64,000 bases of DNA from Sphingosinicella microcystinivorans (GCF_003634215.1 NZ_RBWX01000007.1:1474945-1538944), one strand, 5' to 3'; counted from the stretch's first letter, positions 23,528 to 34,845 are shown. Numbers and translations are program-made. Notes: a model not told the origin generated them from the sequence alone.

Positions 23528-25819
23528 ATGGATGTGGCTGTACTCGGCGGTGGACCCGCAGGCCTTTATTTCGCGATCTGCATGAAGCTGCGCGATGCGG
23601 GGCATCGCGTCACCGTGATCGAACGCAACCGCCCGGACGATACCTTTGGCTGGGGCGTCGTGCTTTCGGACGAGACGCTGGACAATCTCGCCGCGAACGA
23701 CCCCGTCAGCGCTGCCGCGATCCGCGAGCATTTCGCCTATTGGGACGACATCGCCGTCGTCCATAAGGGCGTGCGCACGGTTTCGACCGGCCACGGCTTC
23801 TGCGGTATCGGGCGCAAGCAACTCCTGCTGCTGCTCCAGGCGCGCGCGCTGGAGCTTGGCGTCGAAATCTGTTTCGAGACCGAGGCGGAGCCGACGCAGA
23901 CCTATATGGACAAATACGACCTCGTCGTCGCGGCAGATGGGCTCAACTCCCGCACGCGCACCGAGTTCGCAGACCATTTTCAGCCGAATATCGACGTGCG
24001 CAAGTGCAAGTTCGTCTGGCTCGGCACGCACCAGAAGTTCGACGACGCCTTCACCTTCATTTTCGAGAAGACCGAGCACGGCTGGGTCTGGGCGCACGCC
24101 TATCAGTTCGATGCCGACACGGCGACGTTCATCGTTGAATGCACGGAAGACACGTGGGCGGCCTTCGGCTTCGGCGAGATGACGAAGGAAGAGTCGATCG
24201 CGACATGCGAGCGCATCTTTGCAAAGCACCTCGGCGGGCATTCGTTGATGTCGAACGCCGCGCATGTGCGAGGTTCGGCGTGGATCAACTTCCCGCGCGT
24301 ACTCTGCGAGCGCTGGTCCTACCAGAATGTCGCGCTGCTCGGCGATGCGGCGGCGACCGCACATTTCTCGATCGGTTCGGGCAGCAAGCTCGCGATGGAA
24401 AGCGCCGTGGCGCTCGCGGACTATATCCACAGCGAGCCGACGCTGGCGGCGGCCTTCCAGAAGTATGAGGACGCGCGCCGTGTCGAGGTGTTGCGCCTGC
24501 AATCGGCAGCGCGCAACTCGATGGAATGGTTCGAGGAGGTGGAGCGCTACCTCGATCTCGATCCCGTACAGTTCAACTATTCGCTGCTCACGCGCTCGCA
24601 GCGCATCTCCCACGAGAATCTGCGCCTGCGTGATCGCGCGTGGCTCGATAGCGCGGAGATCTGGTTCCAGCAGCAAGCGGGCGCTGGAAACGTGCGCCGA
24701 GCGCCGATGTTCGCGCCTTTGAGCCTGCGCGGCATGACGCTGCAGAACCGTATCGTCGTCTCGCCGATGGCACAGTATAAGGCGGTCGATGGCTGCCCCA
24801 CCGACTGGCACTTTGTGCACTATGCCGAGCGCGCCAAGGGCGGTGCCGGCCTGGTGTTCATCGAGATGACCTGCGTCAGCCCCGAAGGCCGCATCACACC
24901 CGGCTGCCCGGGCTTTTACGCGCCCGAGCACGAGGCGGCATGGAAGCGGCTCGTCGATTTCGTTCATGCCGAAACTCACGCGAAGATCTGCGCGCAACTC
25001 GGCCACTCCGGCCCCAAGGGTTCAACGCGGGTCGGCTGGGAAGAGATGGATGCACCGCTCCCCGCGGACAACTGGCCGCTGCTTGCCGCTTCTGCCGTGC
25101 CGTGGTCGGAGCGCAACACGGTGCCGAAGGCCATGGACCGTGCCGATATGGATCGGGTCCGCGACGAGTTCGTTGCGGCGGCCGAAATGGCGGACCGCGC
25201 CGGCTTCGACATGGTCGAGATACACGCCGCGCACGGCTATCTGCTCTCGTCGTTCATCAGTCCGCTCACCAACCGGCGCGAGGACGAATACGGCGGCAGC
25301 CTTGAAAACCGAATGCGCTATCCGCTGGAGGTGTTCCGCGCCGTCCGTGCCGTGTGGCCGGAAGAAAAGCCGATCTCTGTGCGTATCTCCGCGAACGACT
25401 GGGTCGGCGACGAAGGTGTGACGCCGGAAGAAGCCGTGCAGATCGCCGAAATCCTGAAGGACGCGGGCGTCGATATCTGCGACGTCTCTGCCGGGCAGAC
25501 GTCGGTGCGTGCGAAGCCTGTCTACGGCCGCATGTTCCAGACGCCGTTCTCTGACCGTATCCGCAACGAGACCGGCATGGCGACGATGACTGTGGGTAAC
25601 ATCTACGAGCCCGACCACGCCAACTCGATCCTGATGGCGGGCCGCGCCGATCTCGTCTGCCTCGCACGCCCGCATCTTTCCGATCCCTACTGGACGCTGC
25701 ACGCGGCGGCGACGCTCGGCGACAAGCAGACGGAATGGCCGAAGCCCTATCTCCCCGGGCGCGATCAAGCGTTGCGTCTCGCCGAGCGCGGACCCGAGCA
25801 GATGACGGGCAAGGTATGA
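23528..25819 (+). CDS. 2-Aminobenzoyl-CoA monooxygenase/reductase (ACMR)
   Basis: This 763-residue fusion has an amino-terminal FAD monooxygenase ([11 protein letters not shown] at the start, [14 protein letters not shown] near residue 275) of the salicylyl-CoA hydroxylase type. From about residue 392 an Old Yellow Enzyme domain follows ([52 protein letters not shown]). This is the architecture of ACMR, which hydroxylates and then reduces the ring of 2-aminobenzoyl-CoA without ring-cleaving dioxygenase. The anthranilate-CoA ligase in the operon supports this over salicylyl-CoA 5-hydroxylase. It is the first gene of the operon; ATG 23528 has AAGGGAG upstream. The next gene overlaps it by ATGA. 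Confidence 0.9.
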   Translation: MDVAVLGGGPAGLYFAICMKLRDAGHRVTVIERNRPDDTFGWGVVLSDETLDNLAANDPVSAAAIREHFAYWDDIAVVHKGVRTVSTGHGFCGIGRKQLLLLLQARALELGVEICFETEAEPTQTYMDKYDLVVAADGLNSRTRTEFADHFQPNIDVRKCKFVWLGTHQKFDDAFTFIFEKTEHGWVWAHAYQFDADTATFIVECTEDTWAAFGFGEMTKEESIATCERIFAKHLGGHSLMSNAAHVRGSAWINFPRVLCERWSYQNVALLGDAAATAHFSIGSGSKLAMESAVALADYIHSEPTLAAAFQKYEDARRVEVLRLQSAARNSMEWFEEVERYLDLDPVQFNYSLLTRSQRISHENLRLRDRAWLDSAEIWFQQQAGAGNVRRAPMFAPLSLRGMTLQNRIVVSPMAQYKAVDGCPTDWHFVHYAERAKGGAGLVFIEMTCVSPEGRITPGCPGFYAPEHEAAWKRLVDFVHAETHAKICAQLGHSGPKGSTRVGWEEMDAPLPADNWPLLAASAVPWSERNTVPKAMDRADMDRVRDEFVAAAEMADRAGFDMVEIHAAHGYLLSSFISPLTNRREDEYGGSLENRMRYPLEVFRAVRAVWPEEKPISVRISANDWVGDEGVTPEEAVQIAEILKDAGVDICDVSAGQTSVRAKPVYGRMFQTPFSDRIRNETGMATMTVGNIYEPDHANSILMAGRADLVCLARPHLSDPYWTLHAAATLGDKQTEWPKPYLPGRDQALRLAERGPEQMTGKV

Positions 25820-26562
25820 TCGCAGGGCAAAGCGCTCTCGTCACCGGTGGTGGCACCGGCGCGGGCCGGGCCATCGCACTTGCGCTTGCGCAGGCTGGTG
25901 TTGACGTCACGATCTGCGGCCGCCGCCTCGCGCCACTGGAAACGGTGGCGCAGGAAAACGAACGCATAAGCGCCGTGCAGGCCGATGTGACCGACGAAAC
26001 CGCGATGCGCGCGCTCCACGCGGCGCACGGCCCGTTCGACATCGTCGTTGCGAACGCCGGCGCGGCTGAAAGCGCCCCCGCACACAAGGTGACGCAGGCG
26101 GATTGGCAGGCAGCGCTCGCCGTGAACCTCACGGGCGCGTTCCTCACCGTGCAGCCTGCGATCGCGCCGATGGTGAAACGCCGCGCCGGGCGGATCATCT
26201 TCATCGCCTCCACGGCGGGTCTCAAGGGCTATGCCTATGTCGCGCCCTATGTGGCGGCGAAGCATGGCGTCGTCGGGCTGATGCGCGCGCTCGCGGCGGA
26301 GACGGCGAAATCGGGTGTCACGGTCAACGCCGTCTGTCCCGGCTTCACGGAGACCGATCTCCTCGAAGAGTCGATCGAGCGCATCATGGCGACCACGGGC
26401 CGCAGCCGCGAAGACGCGCGCGCCAACCTCGCCGCCACGAACCCGCAGGGCCGTTTCATAACGCCGGACGAGATCGCGGCCACCGTGCTGTGGCTCGCGA
26501 GCGAAGGTGCTGCGTCCGTCACCGGCCAGGCCATTTCCGTTTCGGGCGGCGAGACATGGTAA
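25816..26562 (+). CDS. Short-chain dehydrogenase/reductase of the anthraniloyl-CoA operon
   Basis: This is a 248-residue classical SDR. It has the cofactor motif [12 protein letters not shown], the NAGAAES segment, catalytic Ser in IASTAG and Tyr-x-x-x-Lys in YVAAK, and PGFTETD. The substrate is not readable; context suggests reduction or oxidation of an alicyclic or open-chain hydroxyacyl-CoA made from the ACMR product. The start ATG lies within the ACMR stop (ATGA), indicating coupled translation. The MarR gene overlaps its end by seven bases. Confidence 0.88.
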   Translation: MIAGQSALVTGGGTGAGRAIALALAQAGVDVTICGRRLAPLETVAQENERISAVQADVTDETAMRALHAAHGPFDIVVANAGAAESAPAHKVTQADWQAALAVNLTGAFLTVQPAIAPMVKRRAGRIIFIASTAGLKGYAYVAPYVAAKHGVVGLMRALAAETAKSGVTVNAVCPGFTETDLLEESIERIMATTGRSREDARANLAATNPQGRFITPDEIAATVLWLASEGAASVTGQAISVSGGETW

Positions 26563-27020
26563 GCGCGCCGCTTACGGCTGACGATGGGAAGGAGCGCGTC
26601 CGCCTGTGGCTGCGTCTGCTCCGCGCGACGCGGCTGATCGAGGCCGAACTGCGCGAGCAGCTGAAGATCGAGTTCGACACGACGCTGCCGCGCTTCGACG
26701 TCATGGCGGCGCTCGACCGCGCGCCCGACGGCATGATGATGAGCGAGCTTTCGCGTTTCCTGCTCGTCTCCAACGGCAACGTCACCGGCATCGTAGATCG
26801 CCTGGTATCGGATGGATTGGTTGCCCGCACCGCACGCGACGGCGACCGCCGCGCCTTTATCGTCAAGCTGACCGAAGCGGGCACCAAACAGTTCAAGGCG
26901 ATGGCCGCCGCGCACGTCCGCTGGATCGATGCGATGCTTGCCGACGTCGACCCTGAAGAGGCCGCGCATCTCGCCGGCACACTCAGAACGTTCCAGAGCA
27001 AGTGGGAGGGCGGACATTGA
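26556..27020 (+). CDS. MarR family transcriptional regulator
   Basis: This 154-residue winged-helix regulator shows the MarR pattern: [25 protein letters not shown], the recognition helix region [12 protein letters not shown], and the wing [21 protein letters not shown]. It is encoded inside the catabolic operon, overlapping genes on both sides. MarR proteins in aromatic-CoA pathways usually release DNA on binding the CoA thioester; here 2-aminobenzoyl-CoA would be the logical effector and 23440-23484 the operator. Both points are inferred. Confidence 0.9.
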   Translation: MVSAPLTADDGKERVRLWLRLLRATRLIEAELREQLKIEFDTTLPRFDVMAALDRAPDGMMMSELSRFLLVSNGNVTGIVDRLVSDGLVARTARDGDRRAFIVKLTEAGTKQFKAMAAAHVRWIDAMLADVDPEEAAHLAGTLRTFQSKWEGGH

Positions 27021-27829
27021 CGCAGATGGCAGGACTGAAGCCGAAGCATTTCCTCTGGGAGGTCGAGGACCGCATCGCGCGCGTCCGACTCGACCGGCCC
27101 GAGCGTAAAAACCCGCTGACCTTCGAATCGTATGCCGAGATGCGCGATACCTTCCGCGCGCTCGTCTATGCCGATGATGTCGATGCCGTGGTGTTCCTGC
27201 CCAATGGCGGCAACTTCTGTTCGGGCGGCGACGTCCACGACATCATCGGGCCGCTCGTCGCGATGGACATGAAGCAGCTGCTCGCCTTCACGCGCATGAC
27301 GGGCGATCTCGTGAAGGCGATGCTCCACTGCGGCAAGCCGATCATCTCGGCGGTGGACGGCGTGGCGGTGGGTGCGGGCGCGATCATCACCATGGCGTCG
27401 GATATGCGGCTGGCAACGCCTGCCGCGAAGACGGCGTTCCTGTTTACGCGCGTGGGCCTCGCCGGCTGCGACATGGGCGCGTGCGCGATGCTGCCGCGGA
27501 TCATCGGGCAGGGCAGGGCCTCCGAGCTCCTTTACACCGGGCGCACGATGAGCGCCGAGGAAGGCGAACGCTGGGGCTATTACAACCGGCTGGTTTCCGC
27601 CGAGGCGTTGGAAGACGAGGCGATGGCGCTCGCACGGCGGATCGTGGCGGGGCCGACGTTCGCGCACGGCATCACCAAGACGCAGCTCAACCAGGAATGG
27701 TCGATGAGTCTGGATCAGGCGATCGAGGCCGAGGCGCAGGCTCAGGCGATCTGTATGCAGACGCGGGACTTCGAGCGAGCGTACAAGGCGTTCGTGGCGA
27801 AGCAGACTCCGGTATTCGAGGGCGACTGA
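27017..27829 (+). CDS. Enoyl-CoA hydratase/isomerase family protein
   Basis: This crotonase-fold enzyme has about 270 residues. It contains the oxyanion-hole segments [11 protein letters not shown] and [21 protein letters not shown], plus [19 protein letters not shown] where family catalytic residues lie. Possible roles include hydration of an unsaturated acyl-CoA or hydrolytic opening of the alicyclic ring, as crotonase relatives do in the benzoyl-CoA pathway. The start chosen is TTG 27017 (overlapping the MarR stop as TTGA, with GGGAGGG upstream); ATG 27026 is possible. The next gene's ATG overlaps its TGA stop by one base. Confidence 0.85.
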   Translation: MTQMAGLKPKHFLWEVEDRIARVRLDRPERKNPLTFESYAEMRDTFRALVYADDVDAVVFLPNGGNFCSGGDVHDIIGPLVAMDMKQLLAFTRMTGDLVKAMLHCGKPIISAVDGVAVGAGAIITMASDMRLATPAAKTAFLFTRVGLAGCDMGACAMLPRIIGQGRASELLYTGRTMSAEEGERWGYYNRLVSAEALEDEAMALARRIVAGPTFAHGITKTQLNQEWSMSLDQAIEAEAQAQAICMQTRDFERAYKAFVAKQTPVFEGD

Positions 27830-28980
27830 TGGCGGACCGCAGCTTTCTGGATTGGCCGTTCTTCGAAGACCGGCATCGCGACTACGCCGAGCGGCTGGAG
27901 GCTTGGTGCCGGGAAAATTTGCCGGTCGACCACAGCGACACAGACGCGGCGTGCCGCCGTCTTGTGGACATGTTGGGCGCAGGCGGCTGGCTGCTGGCGA
28001 CGGCGGTGGATAGCGATACGCCTGCGCCGCTCGACGTGCGCACGCTGTGCATTACGCGCGAGACGCTCGCGCGGCATGACGGGCTGGCCGACTTCGCCTT
28101 TGCGATGCAGGGCCTAGGCACCGGGACGATCAGCCTGTTCGGCGATGCCGGACACCGCGAATGGCTGCGGAAGACGCGGGCGGGCAAGGCGATTTCGGCG
28201 TTCGCGCTTTCCGAGCCGCGCTCGGGATCGGACGTCGCCAACATGGATATGGCCGCCCGCCGCGACGGCGACGGCTACGTGCTTTCAGGCGAAAAGACGT
28301 GGATTTCGAACGGCGGCATTGCCGACGTCTACACGGTGTTCGCCCGCACCGGCGAGGCGCCGGGCGCGAAGGGCATTTCTGCGTTCGTCGTGGCGGCGGA
28401 TACGCCGGGGCTCGAGATCGCCGAGCGTATCGATGTGATCGCGCCGCACCCACTCGCGCGGCTACGTTTCAATAACGTGCGCGTGCCTGCGTCGGCGCTC
28501 ATCGGGAAACCCGGCGAAGGCTTCCGTATCGCCATGTCGGTGCTCGACGTGTTCCGCTCGACCGTGGGCGCGGCTGCGCTCGGGTTCGCGCGCAGGGCGC
28601 TTGAAGAGAGCATCAAGCGCACCAGCGAACGCACATTGTTCGGCGCGCCGCTGTTCGATTTGCAGATGGTGCAGGGCCACATCGCGGACATGGCGCTCGA
28701 CGTAGATGCGGCGGCGCTCCTCGTCTACCGCGCCGCATGGACCAAGGACATGGGCGCACCGCGCGTGACGCGCGAAGCGGCGATGGCGAAACTCTACGCC
28801 ACCGACCGCGCGCAATCCGTGATCGATAAAGCGGTACAGCTTCATGGCGGGGACGGCGTGCGCCACGGCCACATCGTCGAAAGCCTGTACCGGGAGATCC
28901 GGGCGCTTCGCATCTACGAAGGCGCATCGGACGTACAGAAGGTGGTGATTGCGCGTCAGGTGATGGGAGCGGGAGCATGA
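27829..28980 (+). CDS. Acyl-CoA dehydrogenase
   Basis: This 383-residue FAD enzyme belongs to the acyl-CoA dehydrogenase family. The FAD/substrate signature [16 protein letters not shown] is followed by [17 protein letters not shown]. The carboxy-terminal helical domain has [32 protein letters not shown], where the Glu of YEGAS is the likely catalytic base. It differs clearly from the glutaryl-CoA dehydrogenase later in the operon. It presumably introduces a double bond into an alicyclic or pimelyl-type CoA ester from anthranilate. Exact substrate is inferred only. Confidence 0.88.
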   Translation: MADRSFLDWPFFEDRHRDYAERLEAWCRENLPVDHSDTDAACRRLVDMLGAGGWLLATAVDSDTPAPLDVRTLCITRETLARHDGLADFAFAMQGLGTGTISLFGDAGHREWLRKTRAGKAISAFALSEPRSGSDVANMDMAARRDGDGYVLSGEKTWISNGGIADVYTVFARTGEAPGAKGISAFVVAADTPGLEIAERIDVIAPHPLARLRFNNVRVPASALIGKPGEGFRIAMSVLDVFRSTVGAAALGFARRALEESIKRTSERTLFGAPLFDLQMVQGHIADMALDVDAAALLVYRAAWTKDMGAPRVTREAAMAKLYATDRAQSVIDKAVQLHGGDGVRHGHIVESLYREIRALRIYEGASDVQKVVIARQVMGAGA

Positions 28981-30593
28981 TTTTGGGGCCGTCTGCCCAT
29001 GTCGATACGTTTACGCGGGACAATCTGCCACCGTTCGCGGAATGGCCGGACCTGCTGCTCGACGGCTTCGAATACCCCGATTACCTGAATGCCGGCGTCG
29101 AACTCACCGACGCGATGGTCGTCAAGGGCTTTGGCGATCATACCGCGCTGATCGGCAACGGGCGCCGCCGCACCTACAAGGAACTGACCGACTGGTCGAA
29201 CCGCATCGCGCACGCGCTTGTCGAAGACTACGGCATCAAGCCGGGCCACCGCGTTTTGATCCGTTCGGCGAACAATCCCGCGATGGTCGCGTGCTGGCTC
29301 GCCGCGACGAAGGCGGGCGCAGTCGTCGTCAACACCATGCCGATGCTGCGCGCGGGTGAACTTTCGAAGATCGTCGACAAGGCCGAGATCAGCCTCGCGC
29401 TCTGCGACACGCGCCTGATGGACGAGATGGTGCTGTGCGCGAAGGACAGCCGTTTCCTGAAGGCGGTCGTCGGCTTCGACGGCACCGCCAACCACGATGC
29501 GGAACTTGATCGCGTGGCGCTCGGCAAGTCCGTGAAATTCGATGCGGTGCAGACGGGCCGGGACGACGTGGCGCTGCTCGGTTTCACCTCGGGCACCACG
29601 GGCGAGCCCAAGGCGACGATGCACTTCCACCGCGATCTGCTGATCATCGCGGACGCGTATGCGAAGGAAGTGCTCGGCGTGCGCCCGGACGATATTTTCG
29701 TGGGTTCGCCGCCGCTCGCGTTCACCTTCGGGCTTGGCGGGCTTGCGATCTTCCCGCTGCGTTTCGGCGCCGCGGCGACGCTGCTCGAACACGCTTCGCC
29801 GCAAAGCATGATCGAGATTATCGAGACCTACAAGGCGACGATCAGTTTCACCGCGCCGACGGCCTACCGCATGATGCTCGCCGCGTTCGACGAGGGCGCG
29901 GACCTCTCCTCGCTGCGCATTGCCGTGTCGGCGGGCGAAACGCTGCCCGCGCCGGTGTTCGAGGATTGGGTGCGGAAGACGGGCAAGCCGATCCTGGACG
30001 GCATCGGCGCGACCGAGCTGCTGCATATCTTCATTTCGAACCGCCTCGACGACATGCACCCGGCCTGCACCGGGCGACCTCTCACCGGCTATGAAGCGAA
30101 GATCGTGGACGAGGACATGAACGAGCTGCCGCGCGGCGAAATCGGACGGCTTGCCGTGCGCGGCCCCGTGGGCTGCCGCTACCTCGCCGACACGCGGCAG
30201 AAGAAGTACGTGAAGGGCGGCTGGAACCTCACCGGCGACTCCTTCACGCAGGATGCGGAAGGCCGCTTCCACTTCGCTGCGCGGTCGGACGACATGATCA
30301 TTTCGGCGGGCTACAATATCGCCGGGCCGGAGGTGGAAGCCGCGCTGCTCAAGCATCCGCACGTGCTCGAATGTGCGGTGATCGGCGTTGCCGATGAGGC
30401 GCGAGGCCAGATCGTCGAGGCGCATGTCGTGCTGGTGGAGGGCCTCGCGCCCGACGACGGTGTTGTGAAGGCCTTGCAGGACCACGTGAAGGCGACGATC
30501 GCGCCTTACAAATACCCGCGCTCGGTGCGGTTCACGGCCGCGCTTCCCAAAACCGAGAGCGGCAAGATCCAGCGCTTCCGATTGAAGGCATAG
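28977..30593 (+). CDS. 2-Aminobenzoate (anthranilate)-CoA ligase
   Basis: This 538-residue member of the benzoate-CoA ligase branch of adenylate-forming enzymes carries the P-loop-like [19 protein letters not shown], the A5 region [12 protein letters not shown], and [22 protein letters not shown], ending with the catalytic Lys motif [10 protein letters not shown]. It would activate anthranilate released by kynureninase to 2-aminobenzoyl-CoA, the substrate of ACMR. Its ATG overlaps the preceding stop (ATGA). Benzoate specificity cannot be excluded from sequence alone, but the neighbours argue for anthranilate. Confidence 0.87.
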   Translation: MILGPSAHVDTFTRDNLPPFAEWPDLLLDGFEYPDYLNAGVELTDAMVVKGFGDHTALIGNGRRRTYKELTDWSNRIAHALVEDYGIKPGHRVLIRSANNPAMVACWLAATKAGAVVVNTMPMLRAGELSKIVDKAEISLALCDTRLMDEMVLCAKDSRFLKAVVGFDGTANHDAELDRVALGKSVKFDAVQTGRDDVALLGFTSGTTGEPKATMHFHRDLLIIADAYAKEVLGVRPDDIFVGSPPLAFTFGLGGLAIFPLRFGAAATLLEHASPQSMIEIIETYKATISFTAPTAYRMMLAAFDEGADLSSLRIAVSAGETLPAPVFEDWVRKTGKPILDGIGATELLHIFISNRLDDMHPACTGRPLTGYEAKIVDEDMNELPRGEIGRLAVRGPVGCRYLADTRQKKYVKGGWNLTGDSFTQDAEGRFHFAARSDDMIISAGYNIAGPEVEAALLKHPHVLECAVIGVADEARGQIVEAHVVLVEGLAPDDGVVKALQDHVKATIAPYKYPRSVRFTAALPKTESGKIQRFRLKA

Positions 30594-30601
30594 AGAAAAA
30601 A

Positions 30602-31795
30602 ATGACCGATTTCAGCGCAACACGCGCGAAGTTTCATATCCCCGACGGCATCATCTATCTCGACGGCAATTCGCTGGGGCCGCTGCCGATCGCCGCGAAG
30701 GCGCGCGCGGCGAAGGTGATCGAGGAGGAATGGGGCGGCGAGCTTATCAAGGGCTGGAACACCGCAGGCTGGATGGTGCAGCCGCGCAAGGTCGGCGACC
30801 GCATCGCGCGGCTGATCGGCGCACCCGAAGGTAGCGTCGTGATGGGCGATACGCTTTCGATCAAGGTTTACCAGGCGCTCGCCTCCGCGCTCGAAATGCG
30901 CCCCGACCGGCGCGTGATCGTGTCGGATAACGGCAATTTCCCGACCGATCTCTACATGGCGCAGGGCCTTATCGCGTCGCTGGGGCGGGGGCATGAGCTG
31001 AAGGTCGTGGACCCCGAAGCCGTGGAAGCCGCGATCGACGAAAGCGTCGCCGCGCTGATGATCACCGAGGTCGACTATCGCACGGGCCGGAAACACGACA
31101 TGGCGAAGCTGATCGCCAAAGCGCATGCGGTGGGCGCGCTGGTCATCTGGGATCTGGCGCACTCGGCGGGCGCGATTCCCGTCGATCTGAAAGGTGCGGG
31201 TGCGGACTTCGCGGTCGGCTGCACCTACAAGTATCTGAACGGCGGACCCGGTGCGCCCGCCTTTATCTACGTGGCGGCGGAACATGCGGACGCGGCGCGC
31301 CCAGCGCTTTCCGGCTGGATGGGCCACGAGGCGCCGTTCGCGTTCGATCAGGACTATCGCCCCGGCAACGGTATCGAGCGGATGCGGGTCGGTACGCCGC
31401 CGATCATCGCGCTGGCCGTGCTCGATGCCGCGCTCGATGCCTGGGAAGGCGTCGACATGGCAGACGTGCGCCGCAAGTCGATCGAACTCTCGGAACTGTT
31501 CATTCGCGAGGTCGAGGCGCGCTGTCCTGACCTTGTGCTCGCTTCGCCGCGCGACAGCGCGGTGCGCGGCAGCCAGGTGTCGTTCCGTCACCCGCAGGGC
31601 TACGCGGTCATGCAGGCGCTCATCGCACCCGGGCTGATCGGCGATTTCCGCGCGCCCGACGCGCTGCGGTTCGGTTTCACGCCGCTTTATATCGGCGAGG
31701 AGGAGGTGCTCGGCGCAGTCTCCATCATGGAGGACGTGCTGAGCAAAAGGAGCTGGGACAAACCCGAATATCACAGAAGAGGACTTGTCACTTGA
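30602..31795 (+). CDS. kynU: Kynureninase
   Basis: Kynureninase cleaves kynurenine to anthranilate and alanine with pyridoxal phosphate. The 397-residue protein opens with [12 protein letters not shown], has [16 protein letters not shown] for the cofactor pocket and the Schiff-base lysine Lys210 in [15 protein letters not shown]. The end ([15 protein letters not shown]) is typical of the family. It is eight bases after the ligase gene, and its stop overlaps the tryptophan dioxygenase start. It links tryptophan breakdown directly to the anthranilate-CoA genes in the same transcript. Confidence 0.96.
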   Translation: MTDFSATRAKFHIPDGIIYLDGNSLGPLPIAAKARAAKVIEEEWGGELIKGWNTAGWMVQPRKVGDRIARLIGAPEGSVVMGDTLSIKVYQALASALEMRPDRRVIVSDNGNFPTDLYMAQGLIASLGRGHELKVVDPEAVEAAIDESVAALMITEVDYRTGRKHDMAKLIAKAHAVGALVIWDLAHSAGAIPVDLKGAGADFAVGCTYKYLNGGPGAPAFIYVAAEHADAARPALSGWMGHEAPFAFDQDYRPGNGIERMRVGTPPIIALAVLDAALDAWEGVDMADVRRKSIELSELFIREVEARCPDLVLASPRDSAVRGSQVSFRHPQGYAVMQALIAPGLIGDFRAPDALRFGFTPLYIGEEEVLGAVSIMEDVLSKRSWDKPEYHRRGLVT

Positions 31796-32637
31796 GCACC
31801 CAGCAACCCTATGACCCGGCCCAAGACGGCGCGCAGATGTCGTTCCGGGAACGTATGTCCTACAGCGACTATCTGTCGCTCGATCCGATTCTGAACGCGC
31901 AGAAGCCGCTGTCGACCGCGCACGACGAGATGCTGTTCATCATCCAGCACCAGACTTCGGAACTTTGGATGAAGCTTGCGATCCACGAGGTGCGCGCCGC
32001 GATGGAGGCCGTGCGTGAGGGGCGCGTTTCGAACGCCTTCAAGATGCTGACGCGCGTGGCGCGTATCTTCGAGCAGCTGAACAGCGCGTGGGACGTGCTG
32101 CGGACGATGACCCCGAGCGAATACACCGAGTTTCGGGATTCACTCGGCCAGTCTTCGGGCTTCCAGTCCTACCAGTACCGCGCGATCGAATTTCTCGCAG
32201 GGAACCGCAATGCCGCGATGCTGAAACCGCACGCCCACCGGCCCGAGATCATGGCGCAGCTTGAGGATATTCTCTCCAAGCCGAGCCTTTACGATGAAGC
32301 GCTGCTGCTTCTCCAGCGCAGCGGCATCCCGATCGGCAAGGCCGACGCGGAGCGCACGGAATGGGCAACGCCGCGCACGGAAAGCCAGGACGTCGTTGAG
32401 GCCTGGAAAACCGTATATCGTTCGCCGGAGAAATACTGGGCACTTTATGAGCTTGCTGAAAAGCTCGTGGATTTCGAGGACTATTTCCGGCGTTGGCGCT
32501 TCAACCACGTAACGACCGTGGAACGCGTCATCGGCCTCAAGCGCGGCACTGGCGGCACCTCCGGGGTCGCCTACCTGCGCAAGATGCTGGAGGTGGAATT
32601 GTTCCCCGAACTCTGGAAAGTACGCACCGAACTCTAG
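31792..32637 (+). CDS. kynA: Tryptophan 2,3-dioxygenase
   Basis: KynA is a heme dioxygenase that opens the indole ring of L-tryptophan to give N-formylkynurenine, the entry step of the pathway. The 281-residue protein contains [26 protein letters not shown] with the substrate-site His, [13 protein letters not shown], and [24 protein letters not shown] holding the heme-ligand His. It starts at TTG 31792, overlapping the kynU stop as TTGA. Length matches bacterial TDO. Confidence 0.97.
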   Translation: MSTQQPYDPAQDGAQMSFRERMSYSDYLSLDPILNAQKPLSTAHDEMLFIIQHQTSELWMKLAIHEVRAAMEAVREGRVSNAFKMLTRVARIFEQLNSAWDVLRTMTPSEYTEFRDSLGQSSGFQSYQYRAIEFLAGNRNAAMLKPHAHRPEIMAQLEDILSKPSLYDEALLLLQRSGIPIGKADAERTEWATPRTESQDVVEAWKTVYRSPEKYWALYELAEKLVDFEDYFRRWRFNHVTTVERVIGLKRGTGGTSGVAYLRKMLEVELFPELWKVRTEL

Positions 32638-32647
32638 GAGCACGACC

Positions 32648-33823
32648 TTGGCAATTTTTGACCCCTTCGACCCGTTCGGCCTTGAGCAGCAGCTCACCGA
32701 AGAAGAGCAGATGATCTCCGCAACCGCGCGCCGCTATGCCGAGGACCGGCTGGCGCCGCGCGTTGTCGAGGCCTTCCGGCACGAGAAGACCGATCCGGCG
32801 ATCTTCCGCGAGATGGGCGAGCTTGGCCTGCTCGGCGCGACGATCTCGCCCGAATACGGCGGGGCGGGCTTCGGCTACGTCGCTTATGGCCTGATCGCGC
32901 GCGAGGTCGAGGCGATCGACAGCGGCTACCGTTCGATGATGAGCGTGCAGTCCTCGCTCGTGATGGTGCCGATCGAGACGTTCGGTTCGGAAGCCCAGAA
33001 GCAGAAGTACCTGCCGAAGCTGGCCCGCGGCGAGTGGATCGGCTGTTTCGGCCTCACCGAGCCGGACCACGGCTCCGACCCCGGATCCATGGCGACGCGC
33101 GCAAAGAGCGTGCCGGGCGGATACCGCCTTTCGGGCGCCAAGACGTGGATCACCAACGCGCCCATCGCCGACGTGTTCGTCGTGTGGGCGAAGACCGATG
33201 ACGGCGCGATCCGCGGCTTCGTACTCGAAAAGGGCATGGAGGGACTCTCCGCGCCGGCGATCCACGGCAAGGTGGGCCTTCGCGCCTCGATCACTGGCCA
33301 GATCCTGATGGACGACGTGTTCGTGCCCGAAGAGGCGATGTTCCCCGAGGTGCGCGGCCTGAAGGGGCCGTTTACCTGCCTCAACTCCGCGCGCTTCGGC
33401 ATTGCGTGGGGGGCGCTCGGCGCAGCGGAATCCTGCTACAAGACGGCGCGGCAATATACGATGGACAGGAAGCAGTTCGGGCGCCCGCTCGCGGCGAACC
33501 AGCTCATCCAGAAGAAACTTGCCGACATGGTGACGGACATCTCGCTCGGCTTCCAGGGCTGCCTGCGTCTTGGCCGCATGAAGGATGACGGGCATCCGCC
33601 TGTCGAGCTGACCTCGATCCTGAAGCGCAACAGCTGCGGCAAGGCGCTCGATATCGCCCGCACGGCGCGCGACATGCTGGGCGGCAACGGTATTTCCGAC
33701 GAGTTCGGCGTCGCGCGGCATCTCGTGAACCTGGAGGTGGTGAACACCTACGAGGGCACGCACGACGTCCACGCGCTCATCATCGGCCGCGCGATCACCG
33801 GCATCGCGGCCTTCGCGAACTAG
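32648..33823 (+). CDS. gcdH: Glutaryl-CoA dehydrogenase
   Basis: This enzyme oxidises and decarboxylates glutaryl-CoA to crotonyl-CoA. The 391-residue protein follows human GCDH closely along its length: [67 protein letters not shown], and [18 protein letters not shown]. The catalytic base is Glu369 in [10 protein letters not shown]. It begins with TTG 32648 after AGGAG. Its location inside the tryptophan/anthraniloyl-CoA operon suggests that the ring carbons leave through glutaryl-CoA; it may also serve lysine breakdown. Confidence 0.95.
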   Translation: MAIFDPFDPFGLEQQLTEEEQMISATARRYAEDRLAPRVVEAFRHEKTDPAIFREMGELGLLGATISPEYGGAGFGYVAYGLIAREVEAIDSGYRSMMSVQSSLVMVPIETFGSEAQKQKYLPKLARGEWIGCFGLTEPDHGSDPGSMATRAKSVPGGYRLSGAKTWITNAPIADVFVVWAKTDDGAIRGFVLEKGMEGLSAPAIHGKVGLRASITGQILMDDVFVPEEAMFPEVRGLKGPFTCLNSARFGIAWGALGAAESCYKTARQYTMDRKQFGRPLAANQLIQKKLADMVTDISLGFQGCLRLGRMKDDGHPPVELTSILKRNSCGKALDIARTARDMLGGNGISDEFGVARHLVNLEVVNTYEGTHDVHALIIGRAITGIAAFAN

Positions 33824-33833
33824 GCGGCCCGTC

Positions 33834-34250
33834 ATGGCGTTTACGACGGTTCGGCCCTTGCGGTTCGGGGACTGCGATCCTTCGGGGATCGCTTACTTCC
33901 CGTCCTATCTCAACCTGCTCGTCGGGGTGATGGAGGAGTTCTTCACCTCCATCGGCTCACCGTGGCCGGTGATGATGGGCGAACGTCGCATTTCTGTGCC
34001 GACCGTTCGGCTGGACATTACGTTCAGCCATCCGGGCGTGCATGGCGACGTGCTTGAATTTGAAGTGGGCGTGAAACGCGTGGGCGGAAGCTCGCTCGAT
34101 TTCCTGCACCGCATCACCTGTCGCGGCACGCTGCTCTGGTCCGCCGAGCAGCGTGTCGTTGCCACCGACACCGATACCCACCGCGCACGTCCGTGGCCGG
34201 ACGACCTGCGCGCGGCCCTCGAACAGCATCTGGAGAGCGAGAATGTTTGA
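33834..34250 (+). CDS. Acyl-CoA thioesterase, hot-dog fold (4-hydroxybenzoyl-CoA thioesterase type)
   Basis: This 138-residue hot-dog-fold thioesterase begins with LRFGDCDPSGIAYFPSYLNL, the 4HBT signature whose Asp is the catalytic residue. Further on are ITFSHPGVHGDVLEFEVGVKRVGGSS and DFLHRITCRGTLLWSAEQRVV. Proteins of this type in aromatic-CoA operons hydrolyse dead-end or excess CoA thioesters, releasing trapped CoA; that role is inferred here. Eight bases of its end overlap the ridA start. Confidence 0.88.
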   Translation: MAFTTVRPLRFGDCDPSGIAYFPSYLNLLVGVMEEFFTSIGSPWPVMMGERRISVPTVRLDITFSHPGVHGDVLEFEVGVKRVGGSSLDFLHRITCRGTLLWSAEQRVVATDTDTHRARPWPDDLRAALEQHLESENV

Positions 34251-34638
34251 AACCCTGCAACCCGAAGGCTGGGTGAAGCCGATCGGCTACGCGAACGGCA
34301 TCGCCGCAGAAGGTACGCTGATCTTCGTGGGCGGCCAAATCGGCTGGAACGCGAACGCAGAGTTCGAGACGGACGATTTTGCGGCGCAGACGCGGCAGAC
34401 GCTTGAAAACATCGTGGCGGTTCTGAAGGCGGGCGGGGCAGGGCCGGAGCACGTGACCTCGATGACGTGGTACGTGACCGACAAGGCAGAATATCTCGCC
34501 AACCTGAAGGGCGTGGGCGCCGCTTACCGCGACACTATGGGCAAAAACTTCCCCGCGATGGCGCTGGTGCAGGTCGCGGCACTCGTCGAGGATCGCGCCA
34601 AGGTGGAGATTCAGGCGTTCGCGGTGAAGCCACGCTGA
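34243..34638 (+). CDS. RidA family (YjgF/enamine-imine deaminase) protein
   Basis: This 131-residue RidA-fold protein contains YANGIAAEGTLIFVGGQIGW, TRQTLENIVAVLKAGGAGPEHVTSMTWYV and FPAMALVQVAALVEDRAKVEIQAFA. RidA relatives hydrolyse enamines or imines to ketones and ammonia. ACMR yields 2-amino-5-oxocyclohex-1-ene-carboxyl-CoA, an enamine, so this protein is a good candidate for removing its amino group. It is the last gene of the operon. The enzymatic assignment is inference; the fold is clear. Confidence 0.85.
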   Translation: MFETLQPEGWVKPIGYANGIAAEGTLIFVGGQIGWNANAEFETDDFAAQTRQTLENIVAVLKAGGAGPEHVTSMTWYVTDKAEYLANLKGVGAAYRDTMGKNFPAMALVQVAALVEDRAKVEIQAFAVKPR

Positions 34639-34768
34639 ATTCTTTTCAGGCGTTTTTTACGAGTTTTCCACAGCTTATTGCAGGCAAGACCGAAATAACA
34701 GAGATGCTTCTTGACAGCGCCGGACCCCGTCAATAGGTACGCCGGGCTTTCGAAATACGAAGCAACGC

Positions 34769-34845
34769 GCGGGTGTAGCTCAGTTGGTTAGAGTGCCGGC
34801 CTGTCACGCCGGAGGTCGCGGGTTCGAGCCCCGTCACTCGCGCCA
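34769..34845 (+). tRNA. tRNA-Asp (GTC)
   Basis: The 77-base gene folds as a cloverleaf. The acceptor arm is GCGGGTG/CACTCGC, the D arm includes AGCTCAGTTGGTTAGAG, the anticodon arm CCGGC-CTGTCAC-GCCGG carries anticodon GTC, the T arm contains GGTTCGAGCC, and the CCA end is encoded (34843-34845). Confidence 0.97.

Noticed and set aside
34639-34768. Terminator after the tryptophan operon
   Set aside because: There is a T-rich stretch (about 34648-34663) but no convincing stem before it.
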